DNA of 64,000 nt from Hemibagrus wyckioides (GCF_019097595.1 NC_080732.1:11178775-11242774); one strand, 5' to 3'; counted from the first letter of the stretch, positions 47,116 through 59,750 are shown. Made by a program: numbers and translations. The notes: generated by a model from the sequence alone, not told the origin.

Positions 47116-47705
47116 ATCCGTGGCAGTGTGACTGACTTTCTCATTACCTTTTGTCCTTGGATTGCTGCTCTTATTTATTTACAAACATTAGTTTTGTTTG
47201 AGTCCTTTCGTGCGTTTTCACTGCGTAATCATAGTTTTCATAAACCGCCCGTTCCTATTTTTTTGAACAAACATGGCATTTTAACAAGATAGTCAAATTA
47301 TTAAGATATCAAGAATATTTAATGTTATTGCTATTTCTGTAGAGCAAATTACTTAGGAATTTAGAATTAAACCCCAGGAAATAGTATAAGCAGAGCACTT
47401 CTGACATGTGTAATTAGCTGATTGAGTTATTGGGAATGTTTATATTTTTGACAAACCTACATGGCAATTGATCACCAACCCTCAAGCCACTGAGTAATTT
47501 TTTTTTTGTTCTAATGGACATGTCATAAAATGCATGTTTAGTAGCAGCTGAATGAACTTGTGCCACTAAACTACATGAAGTCAGTTTCCATGCCATGCTC
47601 CTCTCACAGCTTGGACTAACACTGTGGCCAAGTGGAAAGGTCACTGATGAGTATTGATCAGCAAGAAAACTCCCACACAGTCAAGCAATGCTATAGATTT
47701 ATTCT
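47116..47705. other. Unique AT-rich sequence
   Basis: Nothing recognised. Confidence 0.4.
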
Positions 47706-47727
47706 TGTGTGTGTGTGTGTGTGTGTG
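47706..47727. repeat. (GT)n microsatellite
   Basis: About 11 GT units. Confidence 0.93.
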
Positions 47728-47869
47728 CACATACATGTGTGTTGGTTTGTTTTTATGTGTCTATAGCATTCATTTAAAAATAGTCACAAGTCATTTTTGT
47801 GTCACAGCAAATCTATGTATCAATCCATATTTTGGGAGACAGTAGCTACAAAAAGTAGCCACCCCCCAG

Positions 47870-48440
47870 CATGAATTCCATAGAAAGTGATATCCTCATT
47901 GTCGAAGACAAAAGTGAGGCTGGTGGTATTTTGGGGGATTTTGCATGGCTGATTGGGCGCCATGGCACTAATTTGATTTAGCCAGAAAAAAGTTTAAGGA
48001 AAGGCCAGTGACACCACTTTCATTCAGTGTGCATACTTTGTTGCGTGCATCATGCTCCCCAACTCTGGCTTAACAGATGACTTATTGTAACTGCATACTC
48101 AGACAAACTATTACCACTCAAACAGACACAGTCTCCAGTTCCCTGATCTATAATTAGCAGGATGGAGGTTGTGTGCACATGTATCTGGACGGGGAGATGT
48201 TGTGGATATATAGAGTGTGGCCCCAGTACTGAGTCGGCATTGTTGTTGCCATTATATTTTGAGCAGTGATATGCTACACTCGGAGAAGGATTTAATTATG
48301 TTTAATTTTAATTTGAAGTCTGAAAACAGCTAGGTCAGATGAAATGTGTTGCATTAAAGACGCGGAGTTTTAGAGTCCTAATTTTCCATTTATACTTAGT
48401 CATGTTATCTGAGGCAGGCCCAGTTCCACCTGTTGTGAAC
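47870..48440. promoter_or_regulatory. Possible conserved non-coding block
   Basis: Repeat-free sequence with ordered composition, for example TTGCATGGCTGATTGGGCGC, CATGGCACTAATTTGATTTA and TTGTTGCGTGCATCATGC. No frame of note. The inference is weak. Confidence 0.25.
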
Positions 48441-48888
48441 ATTGGACCTGCAGTAGCTCAGTGTTAAAATATTAAATCTACAGATTTTGGCCATGTTTCC
48501 CACATACAGTGACTGATACTGGATCTTCAGCTTTTGTGCGATCCAGGAGAAGGACATTCTGGCATTTTGAGGGTGACAGAGAGAGGCAGGCCAGCACAGC
48601 CCTGAGGCCTAGCTTTTCTTTCTTCTCCTCTTTCTTTCCCTTGCTTTCTTGGCTCATCTGAGTCTCACGCAGTGTCGTCTGAGTAGACACAGTGGCAGAA
48701 CAGTGTGGGACTTTCCCTCTGATTTCATTAGAAAGACTTCTGTGAATCATCATGAATGAGGATATGCTTCATTGTGTATTTGTGTGAGAGAAAATGCATT
48801 ATTAAAGCTCCCATATGGCAATGGCTGTATGTGCCCCAGCCTCCCACAAAAAAAGAGAAGCAAAGGAGAGCGTGTGGTATGTGATGTG

Positions 48889-48918
48889 GTGTGTATGTGT
48901 GTGTGTGTGTGTGTGTGA
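48889..48918. repeat. (GT)n microsatellite
   Basis: About 14 GT units with one interruption. Confidence 0.95.
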
Positions 48919-49078
48919 TTCAGCCAACAGCCAGCGGCAGCAGGCGGTGGAGGGTAAACACAGCACCTCTGTCACTGTGAGTACCCACAGAGCAGCATTC
49001 TGCATGTAGGAGGTTTTGGCTCAGGAAGAAGTTTTGGAGAGATAGGGAGAGACTGCAGCAAGAGATGAATGAGGGAGG

Positions 49079-49103
49079 AGTGTGTGTGTGTGTGTGTGTG
49101 TGT
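49079..49103. repeat. (GT)n microsatellite
   Basis: About 12 GT units. Confidence 0.95.
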
Positions 49104-49211
49104 ACGTGCATGATTTTATACACTGTGATTGTGTCTGAGGAGAATGTGGGCCATTAGCATTAACCCACAAAGCATATTACTTTGTGTACTTAACAGGTGG
49201 CTGTCTGAGAA

Positions 49212-49237
49212 GACACACACACACACACACACACACA
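49212..49237. repeat. (CA)n microsatellite
   Basis: About 13 CA units. Confidence 0.95.
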
Positions 49238-49435
49238 AACTGTCAGATACAGTCATAAACATTAGTATCACATATTAAACTGTGTTTTAGAAGCTAGCTC
49301 TAATTTGTGTAAATGTTTTTTTTATTAGTAGTACAGATGATATCTTTAGTTGATACACAGATATATCTATTTAATGACAATATCATTTTACCCACTATCA
49401 CATTTAGAGCAGTTTTCTCATGGGAACCTGGTTAC

Positions 49436-49454
49436 GTTTTTTTTTTTTTTTTTA
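49436..49454. repeat. Poly-T tract
   Basis: A run of 17 T. Confidence 0.9.
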
Positions 49455-49697
49455 CAATTTGGAGCAAATTTGCTCAGGGGAAATTATTTCTGTTTTTCCC
49501 CTCTTAGAGGAAATGTGACTGTCATTAGTTTACTCAACATCACAGAACAAAGTAGGCTTCACACAGTATACTACATGGACAGTTCTTGTGCTTGACCTTA
49601 CTAATACTTTTGATCAAACAAGCGAATCACACAGCCACACTCCAAAAATCTAACAGAAAGCCTTTCCAGAAGAATGAACTGCAAAGTAAATATGGAA

Positions 49698-49742
49698 AGA
49701 GATGTGATGGTCAGGTGTCCACATATTGAGAGCAATATTATA
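49698..49742. mobile_element. Solo Tc1-type end fragment
   Basis: GAGATGTGATGGTCAGGTGT followed by CCACATATTGAGAGCAATAT is a diverged right end of the Tc1 family whose relic lies at 44017 (consensus GATGGTCAGGTGTCCACATACTTTTGGCAATATAGTG). No other part of the element is seen nearby. Confidence 0.7.
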
Positions 49743-50276
49743 ATCTATCTGTACTAGATCCCATCTCCTTTGACACAAAGTACACAACTAGGCATCCAAC
49801 TGATTTTATGTTATAATGTGCAAGAAGCTGTTACTGTGATCACAGGCCAACATTTGTGCATGAAGTTCTTGCCAGTACGTTAGTCTTAGCAAAATGGAGT
49901 GAAGTCAATGCAAACTTTGTCCAATGACCCTTCAAAATTTTACAAAAATACTGTGTCAATGTATTTTTGTGACTGAATCTTAAATGTCATTATATTGCAC
50001 ATAATGCAGTCTGTAATATCACATTTACACAGTAACTGTAGTTGTTATGCACAGTGTGTCAGTGCTCATATAATCAATTCTTCAATGAATCTGTCTAATT
50101 TAGGCTGTGAAATATCTACAGCACAGGGGGGACACTTACATAGTGGTGGCAACAAGGCAACAAAATTACAAGGACAAAACACTAGAGATTATTAACATGC
50201 ACTATGCATAAAGAAATGGTAAATGAAGTATGACACGTTACTACTACTACTATTACTACTTAGAAAATTACCTTAT

Positions 50277-50306
50277 GAATACCCAATAAAGTGAACTGTG
50301 TATATA
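50277..50306. mobile_element. Possible Tc1-type end fragment
   Basis: TACCCAATAAAGTGAACTGT followed by GTATATA is similar to the right end of the family whose left end is at 1518 (consensus TACCTAATAAAGTGGCCGGTGAGTGTA). It is short and diverged. Confidence 0.4.
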
Positions 50307-50438
50307 TAGTAAATGCACAGGTTCTTTTAAATTCTGCTTAACTTCACTAGCGGCAAAAGAGCCCAATATCGGGCTTATTATTAGACAACAATGAAAACAT
50401 CACTGTGGCTACATAACATTTCATAATAGTGTATATCT

Positions 50439-50478
50439 GTCTCCTAAAGCCATTAGCTGTCTCCTAAAGCCATTAGCT
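50439..50478. repeat. Exact 20-bp tandem duplication
   Basis: GTCTCCTAAAGCCATTAGCT occurs twice back to back with no mismatch. It suggests a recent replication slip or a double-strand-break repair product. Confidence 0.95.
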
Positions 50479-51598
50479 ACACAGTGATGTAATAGAAATA
50501 AAAAGAGAAATAAACCTTGATATTCACTTTAAATGTAACATGCATGTTATATGTACACTATTGCCCTGCTATTCTGTCCAATAGAGTAGATTCATAGAAT
50601 AGTAGAATTCTTCTCTAGTGTTATTTTACTTTTTGGTTATTTATGTTTGGTTTTTTGCTTACTTGTTTTAAAGCAGCCAACTCAAATGAAATTCAAGTTG
50701 AGATTTTGTTTGTTTAAAGACCTCCACTGTTCTAACTACAATAATATTTCCATTACATTTGATCCCATGGTTAAAAGAGTAATCCGTATGATTAATGAGT
50801 AATTCAGTGTATTTCCTCACAGTACAGGTCACAAGGCAAGTGAAAAAACAACAAAATGCAACAAAATATATTTGTTAGCATTACATGCTATTAGTCATTA
50901 CCAAAAGTGACCCTTTTGGTCTGAGACTGAATGCCGCATGCCAAGTAGGCATGTCAAATCATCGGTTAAAAAGCTTAAAAAGAAACATTTTCTTTTTATC
51001 TCCTAACTTTTTCTTGGTTGGAATTTGTGCTGCCTACACCCTGCTTTATCTGATGAATGGTTTCTTGTAACTTGACAGGTTTGAAACAAGTTGACAGCCC
51101 AGTTTGACACTTCAGTGGGTCACAGCTTAACAACCTGTTTATGCATTTTTCACCAGCCTTTGATCTGAGATATTGCAAATATGGAGTCTTGTATCTTGTA
51201 AGTGCATGACTGTAAAAAAAAAAAAAAAAGACCATTGCATTGTCATTAAAATCTGCACAAGCTTTTTCTCATTTGCAATAACATATGAATAATAATTTTT
51301 CACTTGGATGACCAATGAGCAGTTCAAGCGGTATCATGACTTCATATAACTGGGATGCAGGTAAATATATCTTGTATCCAGATTTCTGTTTTGTGATAAT
51401 AATGTATTGGTGTTACATTTTTCACAGATTCTCCCCTTGCTGTAGGCCACTATGCCACATTTTGCTTTCAGTGAAGTCAGTTTAGCATAAAGGCTTATCA
51501 GGGAGAGATGTTTATTCAAAGCGTTACGGCTCAATGCTACTTGCTTGTCAATTCATTAAAGCTTTTAGATGATACATGTCACAAAGGCATGCATTTCT
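50479..51598. other. Unique AT-rich sequence
   Basis: It contains a 17-A run (51212-51228). No gene recognised. Confidence 0.4.
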
Positions 51599-51628
51599 GT
51601 GTGTGTGTGTGTCTGTGTGTGTGTGTGT
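51599..51628. repeat. (GT)n microsatellite
   Basis: GT run interrupted by one CT. Confidence 0.94.
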
Positions 51629-53945
51629 ACTTATGTCTATGTGTTTTGGGTTTGGGGAATTCTTTTTGTCCAGTAGATCAGATTGAGTTTTTTCTGCATA
51701 GATCCATGTCTACAAGTACAATCTGTATGAGTGCATGAGTGTGTAACTGGAACCAGAACACAAAAATACATGACAACATGTAATAATAAAAACTGCACAT
51801 GCTTACTGCTTGGCTTCATCGCGTATATCAAGGAAACACATCTGTCACAGTTGAAAGACAACTCACACACATCACTCAAGGGTCAAGGAGCAAAATGTGC
51901 TGGGTCACTGCATGTTTAACAAAGTCACTTGTTTTTTCACAGTGTAGTTTTTTGGCATTGTACGTGCTGAATTTGCCTATAACCTGAGGCCATTTTTCAA
52001 CAGAAAAGTCCATAACGGTGTTGCTGGAAGCTATTTATGAAAGCTACCGTTTTGAGTCAATCCTGGTGGTAATTATGGACGTGGGTGTTTGGCAGTCTGA
52101 CTTTATACAACAACACTCAAAAGTTGTGTGTTTTATTTACTATCTTAGATGCAGTAAATGCAGCACACTCCTTTTTAACGAGATTCTACCTGTTGGGACA
52201 GGTTGGATGTTTGTAGAACAACACAGAGCTTTTGCAGTGAAATCCAACAGTTTTTGGTGTCATAATCTCTGAAGTCAGGATCAAGGAGGAGATCTCACCT
52301 GGGCCAAGCTTTTCCTCTAGAGTGCTTAAAGGACTAGATCAGGCTTTAGACAACAATACCTGTTTCACAACCTACTTTCTCATGTTTGGCTTAATTTGGG
52401 GCGCTTTGCTCTTAACATCATTACATTAGGTTAATATATTATCATTAAGATAGCAATTAAAATTTATTTCTCAATCCAAATATAACAAAGCAAAAACCTT
52501 AATATGGTGACAAGCTATGACTGGCATGTTGTTGTTGTTTTTTTTTGTTTGTTTGTTTTGTTTGTTTTTGTCTGTCCTTCCACAGTTTCCCATTTCTTGA
52601 GATTAGAATTGTCAGTGTGATGAGTTTAAGAGTGTTGGGGAGATCTGACTTAGAACCTGAGCACAGAAGCTTTGGGAGGGGATAAATCTGCCTTTGAAGT
52701 GTGATGGCGTGAGCATCACCTGGGGCCAGGGAGTGATGGAGCATAGTCACTGCTTTTGTTATTCAGAGCTTTGGGCTCTTAATTGCAGCTCAGCACAAAG
52801 GCAGATATAACATTTAAAGTTTTAAAGACTGAATGGAAGGTTGTCAGAAGTCTCCGGTGTTTTACATAATGCAGACAGAGAAAGAGAGAGATGTTCAGAA
52901 AGCTTAGCAATTCTCCACAGAGTCATTATCCACCCTAAGGATTTTCTCTCTGTGCCCTTCTCACTCTAAAAACTGTTTAATGAAGGCTATATCTACCAAT
53001 ATAGTTAATACGTGTAGCTATATGACAATGAAAGGGCTGAAAGGATTTACACTCTGTATGGTGCAATGCAGTTTGCATTCAGGGACTGGGTTGTGTAAAC
53101 ATTTGAAGCTTTAAATGAGTTGATTAAGCGGTGGATACTTCAATCATCTTTCCTTTCATCAGATCAGAAATAATATATTTGTTTAAATTACAAAAGTAGT
53201 TCATATTAATTAGAGGAAGTTTACAGAGTAAGAACACTGATCTAAGATGCAGTCCAACACTTAACTCTGGTGCCAAAATTTTACTCAAGCATAGTATCTT
53301 TTCAAGTTTTGTCCACATATAATGTACAGATACTCTGCACATTAGTCTATATTTGTCCTATATTTATCTTCTATAAAGTTTTTATTATTCCACAGAATGT
53401 GGTTTTGTATTACTTGTAAGTCCTACCACATCTTCAGAGTTTTCTTCCCAGAGTTTCCTTCCCTTCAGTCTGTTTGTTCATGCTCATGCTAACATTCTCT
53501 GACAATATGTGTTGTGATTGGTGTTGCCACAGTCACTTCGATCCTACACCATCAGTCGGCACCCTGGATAAGACCAGGCAGATCAATGCAGTTATTCTCA
53601 GTTTCAGATTAGACACCCTTTACCGGGGCTTTATTACACAGAACAGAACCAAAGCTGAGTCAGTGTCCAAATAAATAGAGTGAACCAATGCTCATGCTGT
53701 AAACCTACATAAACCCCCAGTGTAGACCAAGTGATTTTGTTCATTCTCCTGTGAATGAAGAAAATGTAGGACCTATGCATACAAATAACTATAACTATAA
53801 ATTTCATGTACTTTCATGCAAAAGGATTCATGTGAAAAGTTATGAAATCGTCAGACCAGTTTGGATTCCAAAAATGATAAAGAAAGTATTATCTGGACAA
53901 CATAGTAAACACTGATCCTCTTCTCTCTCCTTATAATGTTTCACA
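51629..53945. other. Unique non-coding sequence
   Basis: A TTTG-rich patch occurs at 52530-52570. Frames of 60-84 codons (for example 52018-52272) have no recognisable domain, splice context or signal peptide. No RNA gene was found. Confidence 0.4.
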
Positions 53946-53947
53946 TT

Positions 53948-53967
53948 AAAAAAAAAAAAAAAAAAAT
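53948..53967. repeat. Poly-A tract
   Basis: A run of 19 A. Confidence 0.9.
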
Positions 53968-55103
53968 CAGGGTCGTTTCCATTAAAATATTTGGTCACAA
54001 CACTTTCAGGAAAAAAGAACAGCAATATAATAATATCAAAGCAACAATAACAATGTTAGAGAAACAACAACAATAGCAATTATCCTAACAATCAATATTT
54101 GTATTTGAGTGTAATTATGACCAATATGAGCTTAATAAAGAAATAAACCGTGCAGAACTGAAAATATACTTCAGGAAAATATATCCAATATTTCACATTT
54201 TAAACATTCTTATAAAACAAATGGAAGGTCTGTAACATTTTCAGACTTGAAATTATCCTATACTAATAACATATAATATTGCTTATTTTAAGCATTTATT
54301 TTATGCAGTCGATTTGATCAATAATTTTCTATTTATTTTATAATAATCTTATCTCAAAAATCAATTAATAAGAAATATCAGATAAGATTATTAAATATTA
54401 AATATTAGATTTGCCAAAAGAGTGCCTTTCTAGAATAAAGTTATTTAGAAATCATTTGGAGATGTGCCCCTACCCTCTAAATCCCCAGGTGTGACTGTAG
54501 GGATTAGGTAACGGGGGAGTCCCAGTATTGGCTCAGTTTCATTGTCCAGTCCCAAAGCACTGGAAGCTCCATTACACACATTGAAAGACCAACAATAAGA
54601 GATGGAGTTACTAACAATATTTTTGGTATTACTTTATCTTTTCAGTAGGATTAGATTTTGATTCTCTGCAAATGTGGTGTAGAAAGGGGATATTGTGCAG
54701 ATTCACAAAATGTGTTTGGAAGCACTCAAATCCCCCATTGAGAAAGTTTCAGTTCAGAGACATGGTGTTAGTTCTGGTGTGGCTTTGATACTGTTTATGC
54801 ATGAGAGAGTGAGCAAAACCTTCAGTCACACAAGACAGGTATAAACACAAATGTGGCTTTGCTAAAATAAACCACACATCATTGCTTTTCACTAGAGATA
54901 AAATCATATGTGTGTGTGTGTGCGTGCGCTATGCCTTATGCCCCAAATATTACAATTATAGGGATTAGGGATCAGTAATTGTGGTTTAAAAAGCAAACAT
55001 TCCAGTGTTATGGAGAATTTTGGTCTCCATAAAGAAATTTTGGTCCATACAAAGAAAAGGAACTGAAACTGGTATCTGTTATATCTCCCTACTCTAATCC
55101 CAA
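53968..55103. other. Unique AT-rich sequence
   Basis: Part of this (54460-54580, GTGCCCCTACCCTCTAAATC through GGTAACGGGGGAGTCCC) is less AT-rich and may be constrained. Nothing could be proven. Confidence 0.35.

Positions 55104-55135
<32 letters not shown>
55104..55135. repeat. (GT)n microsatellite
   Basis: About 16 GT units. Confidence 0.95.
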
Positions 55136-55136
<1 letters not shown>

Positions 55137-55241
55137 GGCCAGGTATTTACACTCCTCTTCTTATCAGATTACCTGTACTTGGCCACAAGCCCTGAGGTAC
55201 AATGACATAAACAGATCATAATCCATGCATGACCTCAGCTT

Positions 55242-55261
55242 CAACACACACACACACACAT
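55242..55261. repeat. (CA)n microsatellite
   Basis: About nine CA units. Confidence 0.9.
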
Positions 55262-55578
55262 ACTTCAGTAAGGGTGGAGTCCTTAGTGCCCCTTTAAACA
55301 TTTCTGCTAGAGCATCATACACCATATGTGTCCTCCAATTGGTTACTGTTTTTTTTGTTTTTGTTTTTTTTTTGTCCAGAAAATTTTTTTTAACCCTGAT
55401 TGTCTCTGAGCTCCAAACATACTGCAATGTCTATGGTTTTATTAAATATGTGTAATCAAAGAGCATACAGCTTAGGAAAAACTATACAACTGAAAATATA
55501 GTATCTTTAGTTTGATAAATATCTCTGTTTACATATTTAGAGATAAATAGGTGTAAGAGAGAAGAGGGTTGAGGACAA

Positions 55579-56035
55579 TTACTCATGAACAAAAAGTGGA
55601 GGTCTAGGATGCCATATGCCTAGATCCAACATTGTTCCTCTGGACTGCATCCCTCCACTCTCAATAAATAAATCCAGCTTGCTCTTGATTATCAACGTCA
55701 CCATGTATGTTGATTGGCCTTCAATGTCCAGGAGGGCTGGAGAGGTGGTAGGTGGTGTGTCTGTGGCTAGGGGTCTGGATATGTTAGGATGATTGGTGTC
55801 AGGTGGGAAGCAGTGAACACAGGAGCTATATGGCAGTGTCATGACAGGTCTAGTATGTAGATGACCTGATTTGTTTGTTTTAGGATATGATATATGTAGG
55901 GCTTAGTTGGCCCTACATACATCATATAGGGCTCTTGAAAACTTGGGTTTGGCAGAAGTAGCAAGCCAGACTCTGTCTCCTGGCTGGTAGAGGGGGTTCT
56001 CTTCTTGGTGCCAGTCAGCATTCTTCTTATTTGAC
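55579..56035 (-). pseudogene. Gypsy integrase C-terminus and chromodomain remnant
   Basis: The minus strand reads KKNADWHQEENPLYQPGDRV then WLATSAKPKFSRALYDVCRA before a stop. This is the PGDRVWL motif region after the integrase core. After a shift, the frame 55842-55579 includes SPALLDIEGQSTYMVTLIIK, corresponding to the 'xDIEGxPxYxVxxIL' start of gypsy chromodomains. The next part (SGGMQSRGTM in this phase) is the following WEGY...EE box read out of frame. It is non-functional. Confidence 0.8.
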
Positions 56036-56105
56036 ATGACCACTTGTTCCAATCACTGAGTTTTCTAAAATGGTATTAACTACTGGATGGTATTAACTAC
56101 TAAAC

Positions 56106-56556
56106 TCACTGTTTCAAAGCCAGATTTGTAGCTTCCACTTGAGGATTGAAGGGTCGATTGCTCCCTGAGAGCCCATGGTCTCCTGGTAGGGGCGACAGCT
56201 GTGAAACGGGCAGTCGAAGGCAGATGTGGAAGTCGATTAGGGAGTTGAGGGTGAGTGGTTCATCATAGCATGCCATCTCCATGAGGACTTCCAATTTAAG
56301 ACCTCAGCAAAATGTAGTTTTTAGGGCTGCCTTGTCACATCCACTGCATGCTGTAATCATGCAGAATTTGGGGCAAACTGCCACCTGAGGAGAACCTTGA
56401 ATTAGGGTTGGGAGCAGCTACCTGTCCACACATATGATGATTTTGGCTTGCCCCCTTGTTCCCATACCACCATGACCCACTACAGCCAGCCAACTTTGCC
56501 AGTGAGCAGGTGATTTTATGCAGCTTTTTATGAGCCAGAGTAGCGATATGTAACAA
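56106..56556 (-). pseudogene. Gypsy gag remnant
   Basis: The minus strand reads CDKAALKTTFC, a TGA, then GLKLEVLMEMACYDEPLTL and NSLIDFHICLRLPV. This matches the capsid C-terminal part of fish gypsy gag and lines up with KATFCQSLNQEGLTEL and LDSLIDLAICMDHL in the other copy. The preceding 73-codon frame (56335-56556) may come from the gag N-terminus, in a different phase and with sequence missing between them. No zinc knuckle is present. It is dead. Confidence 0.78.
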
Positions 56557-56601
56557 AAGGATTAGGTAAGTTTAGAGTTTGCACAATTGAGTGTTTCTTC
56601 A

Positions 56602-56624
56602 CTGTGTGTGTGTGTGTGTGTGTG
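56602..56624. repeat. (GT)n microsatellite
   Basis: About 11 GT units. Confidence 0.93.
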
Positions 56625-56899
56625 CATGATTGGGAACATGTGAGGATAGGCAAAAGTTCAGGGATCGAGAACATGCTGAATTCTGGGAAGAATATTCAGA
56701 GACAGCCATATTTGTAGACCATGGTTCATGGATGAAGTTGACCTGACAATTAGAGTTTTTTTTATGGAATGAACAATAAAACAGGAGTAACTATTGGTTT
56801 GTCCGGGTGTGTACTCTAATTCTAGCTTATCTCTTTCTCTTCAAGAGAGGATTTGCTAGGTGCTGAGTCACAGGTGTGTGGGCAAGCTTTGCAGTAGCA

Positions 56900-57090
56900 T
56901 GTAACTGCTGAATGCTTATTGTATTACGATGGCCTCACCTGCCTGATACCATCAGAGTGCCTCCCTACATGCCCCACACCCTCAGGCAGGTGGCTGTTTG
57001 TTTAAAGCTAATCAGTATTAAACATCTTTTATTTCACCCTTGTTGAAGGAGAGAGGGATGGAAACGAGAAAGTACTGATGCACCTACAGC
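56900..57090. promoter_or_regulatory. Possible conserved non-coding block
   Basis: Repeat-free and balanced: ATTACGATGGCCTCACCTGC, CCTGATACCATCAGAGTGCC, CCCTCAGGCAGGTGGCTG and TTTAAAGCTAATCAGTATT. E-box and homeodomain-like cores are present. The inference is from texture only. Confidence 0.28.
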
Positions 57091-57839
57091 AGGACACATT
57101 TTCAATTATGTTTCATTGGCATCTCTTTCTCAATGTTTTTATTCTGTCATATAAAACAGAATTCAGCCATCCATTCTGGTGTTACAGAACGGAATAGATC
57201 AGCTGATCTGCTGAGTGATCACATTCCAAAAGGTTTTAACTGACTACTGTTCCTCTGCAGTGATATAGTTATAGTCAAGCTGCACAGTTTATTATCTGCC
57301 ATGCCCTCATAAACCCATTTAGCTCACAAACACGGCACAGAAGAAAAAGAATAAATAAATACAGGACCTGTAAATACCTGTTACTGTTTCCCAAGAAGGT
57401 TTGAGGTGGTATACCCATTTACCACTGCTATAAAATACAATTGTTTGCAGTAACCAAAAAAGGTTCAATCTAATCCAGTGGCAAACTCCCATCTCTCATG
57501 TCAATGAAGGTGTGCTGTGCTATTAGTAGGAAAAATGTCTGTCAAGTCATGCTCAGAGTAGGACTTCATCCTTCATCCACAAATGACAGAAATGTCATTT
57601 TTGGCCTTTATACTGTGGGCAGGGTCTCACTAGAGAGTCTCCATCAGAAACTGTCTGTGTTTCTGGGTAAGAGGTGTCAAAAACCTTCTGATCCATATCC
57701 TACTGTAACTTCTTTCTTTTCAATCAGAAAGATATATAGCATTTAAGTCTTGGTTTGCATACATCTATGTGAATGAGATTTGTGACAACTACACTCTCAT
57801 TTGCTTCTCTACTGAAATAACACTGCCTGCCTGCCTGAA
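57091..57839. other. Unique non-coding sequence
   Basis: An 82-codon frame (57498-57746) has no domain. Nothing else noted. Confidence 0.4.
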
Positions 57840-58110
57840 GGTGATTCTGTCTCTGCATGTTCAATCAGCAGTGACCAATCAGTAGTGGAGGTTCAGCTGC
57901 TGATCAGCTGCTCAGTGGATGTGTGGCAGCCATGGCTCATTGGTGGCTGAGTAGTGCGGCCTGGCTCCGCGTTGACTGACTGACACCACCCACAGCACAC
58001 CACCCCCACCCAAGGAGCCCCTAAGGGCCTGCAGGGGTCGAGAACTTTTAATTATCAGTAGCTTCTCTAGTGAAGGGTAGTCAATGACTTTACTGCCTCA
58101 TCATCACTAC
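57840..58110. promoter_or_regulatory. GC-richer block, possible conserved element
   Basis: CAGCTGCTGATCAGCTGCTC (tandem, palindromic E-box-like cores), GTAGTGCGGCCTGGCTCCGC, GTTGACTGACTGACACCACC and GCCTGCAGGGGTCGAGAAC stand out from the AT-rich flanks. There are no repeats of known families and no frame. Confidence 0.3.
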
Positions 58111-58811
58111 AAGCATGCAATGTAATACAATAGAAGGAGGGTTGTGTGCCAGTAACATTAACATCAAGAGTCTAGAACATAAAGTATATAAGCCTGCACA
58201 CATACAATCACTCCCAAGAAGAGACTTTATATGGACTGTGGCTTTTGAAAGGCTATGCTTTTATATTCAAGTAATATCACACAACCAAAAGATCAGTTGT
58301 ACCAAACATCGACATGGCTGTGATTCACCACATGCATGAACCTGCAGGTTGAGACCAATATTCAGGGTAACCGCACAATTGCAAGTGCGATATTGCTTTT
58401 ATACAACAGCTCTGTAACAAGAAATTATATAGTAAGTGACATTTCAGATGCAATATGGTTAAATGTTATGTTTATTTTTTTAAATACACAAAGAAACCCA
58501 GCACTAATGGAAATAATGGTGACCTAAAGAATATAGCAATTAACAGATAACATGATCAAATATTCAAGATTACGTACACACACACACACCAACTACTATT
58601 TCTGTATTAATTGGCAGTAGAAGAACTGCTGAGGCAAATATTCTCTGGAGTTTATTTGCACATATTTATTTCAGGTATTGCAATGAGTAGTATGCCAATT
58701 CATCTGTCAATCCATCTATCTAATGATTCATTACACTATACATTGATAATGCTTGATATTGCTAATCTTCTCTGTATCATTCTGGGGTAAGTGTATATCT
58801 CAACTCTTTCT

Positions 58812-58816
<5 letters not shown>
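58111..58816. other. Unique AT-rich sequence
   Basis: Frames of 74 and 63 codons (58115-58339 and 58336-58527) show no domain. Confidence 0.4.

Positions 58817-58842
<26 letters not shown>
58817..58842. repeat. (GT)n microsatellite
   Basis: About 13 GT units. Confidence 0.95.
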
Positions 58843-58848
<6 letters not shown>

Positions 58849-59750
58849 TGTTTCTACCACATGGTGTTGCCTGTAATTTGTTTTTAGCAGACGTTAACAC
58901 AGTGTTGGCTGCACTATGCTGTTCTCAGAATGCCAATAATAGACAAAGCAGTGAGCCAGACATTCCTTTGTCATCATTACACTCTGCTGACTGATGTACT
59001 GTATATCTTACAATATTTTAACAATAAAGGAGCGCATCAGGCATAATAGACGTCATATTAAGTCCGTGATATTGCACTGGTGCTGAAAGATTTTATGGAA
59101 ACTCTCTATCTAAGATACTTACAAAGAGCTTGTACACTTTTGACCCACTGAAAATCTGATATGGTAAATAAAATATGAAATAAAATCAGTTCCTTGCTTA
59201 TTATTTTGATTTTACCTCTTATAGAATTAAATACACTAATTAACACTTAACACAGATTATGCATGGTAATGTGAAATGGGTGGAGTTGTGAAGATATGGG
59301 TTTGAACGTCTTTAGCCTAGGTGGTTGTAAACTTTCTGCCTCAAGCATATCTGTAAGTCATTAATGGTCCATCCCTTCCAGAAGGACAGAATGGTTAGAA
59401 GAGGTAATCCTAGAGCATAGGTATTGTTCTCTTATGCCCAATAAATAAAATAAAATTATTAGTGAACTTACTGATAAATTGAAAAATATAGCCCCAGATA
59501 CATCACATCACCTTATTTGTGTAAGTGATTAAAGTTAAAAATAAACCAATAAGTACCATCATTATATGTGGGAAATGTATTACAGTACATAAACGTATTT
59601 TTCATAAGAGCATTGTCATCTTATTTATAAATACATTTTTAAACAAAATTAATTGATTTTACGTAAATATTCTGTACTATATATGAAACAGAAAAGCCAT
59701 TTTTATCTTGACCAGGTCAGTAATAATCCTAATTACAGATCTACCCGTCT
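58843..59750. other. Unique AT-rich sequence
   Basis: Nothing recognised. Confidence 0.4.

Larger units (their letters stand above)
55560..56560 (-). mobile_element. Decayed Ty3/gypsy element, almost all of pol deleted
   Basis: On the minus strand a gag remnant (about 56556-56106) is followed within about 70 bases by the integrase C-terminal region (56035-55905) and a chromodomain remnant (about 55770-55580). Protease, reverse transcriptase, RNase H and the integrase core are absent. LTRs could not be placed. It is related to the gypsy copy at 19500-21900 but carries a different deletion. Confidence 0.78.

Noticed and set aside
52018..52272. 84-codon plus frame as a small gene
   Set aside because: No signal peptide, domain, splice context or similarity could be recognised. 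The length is within chance.
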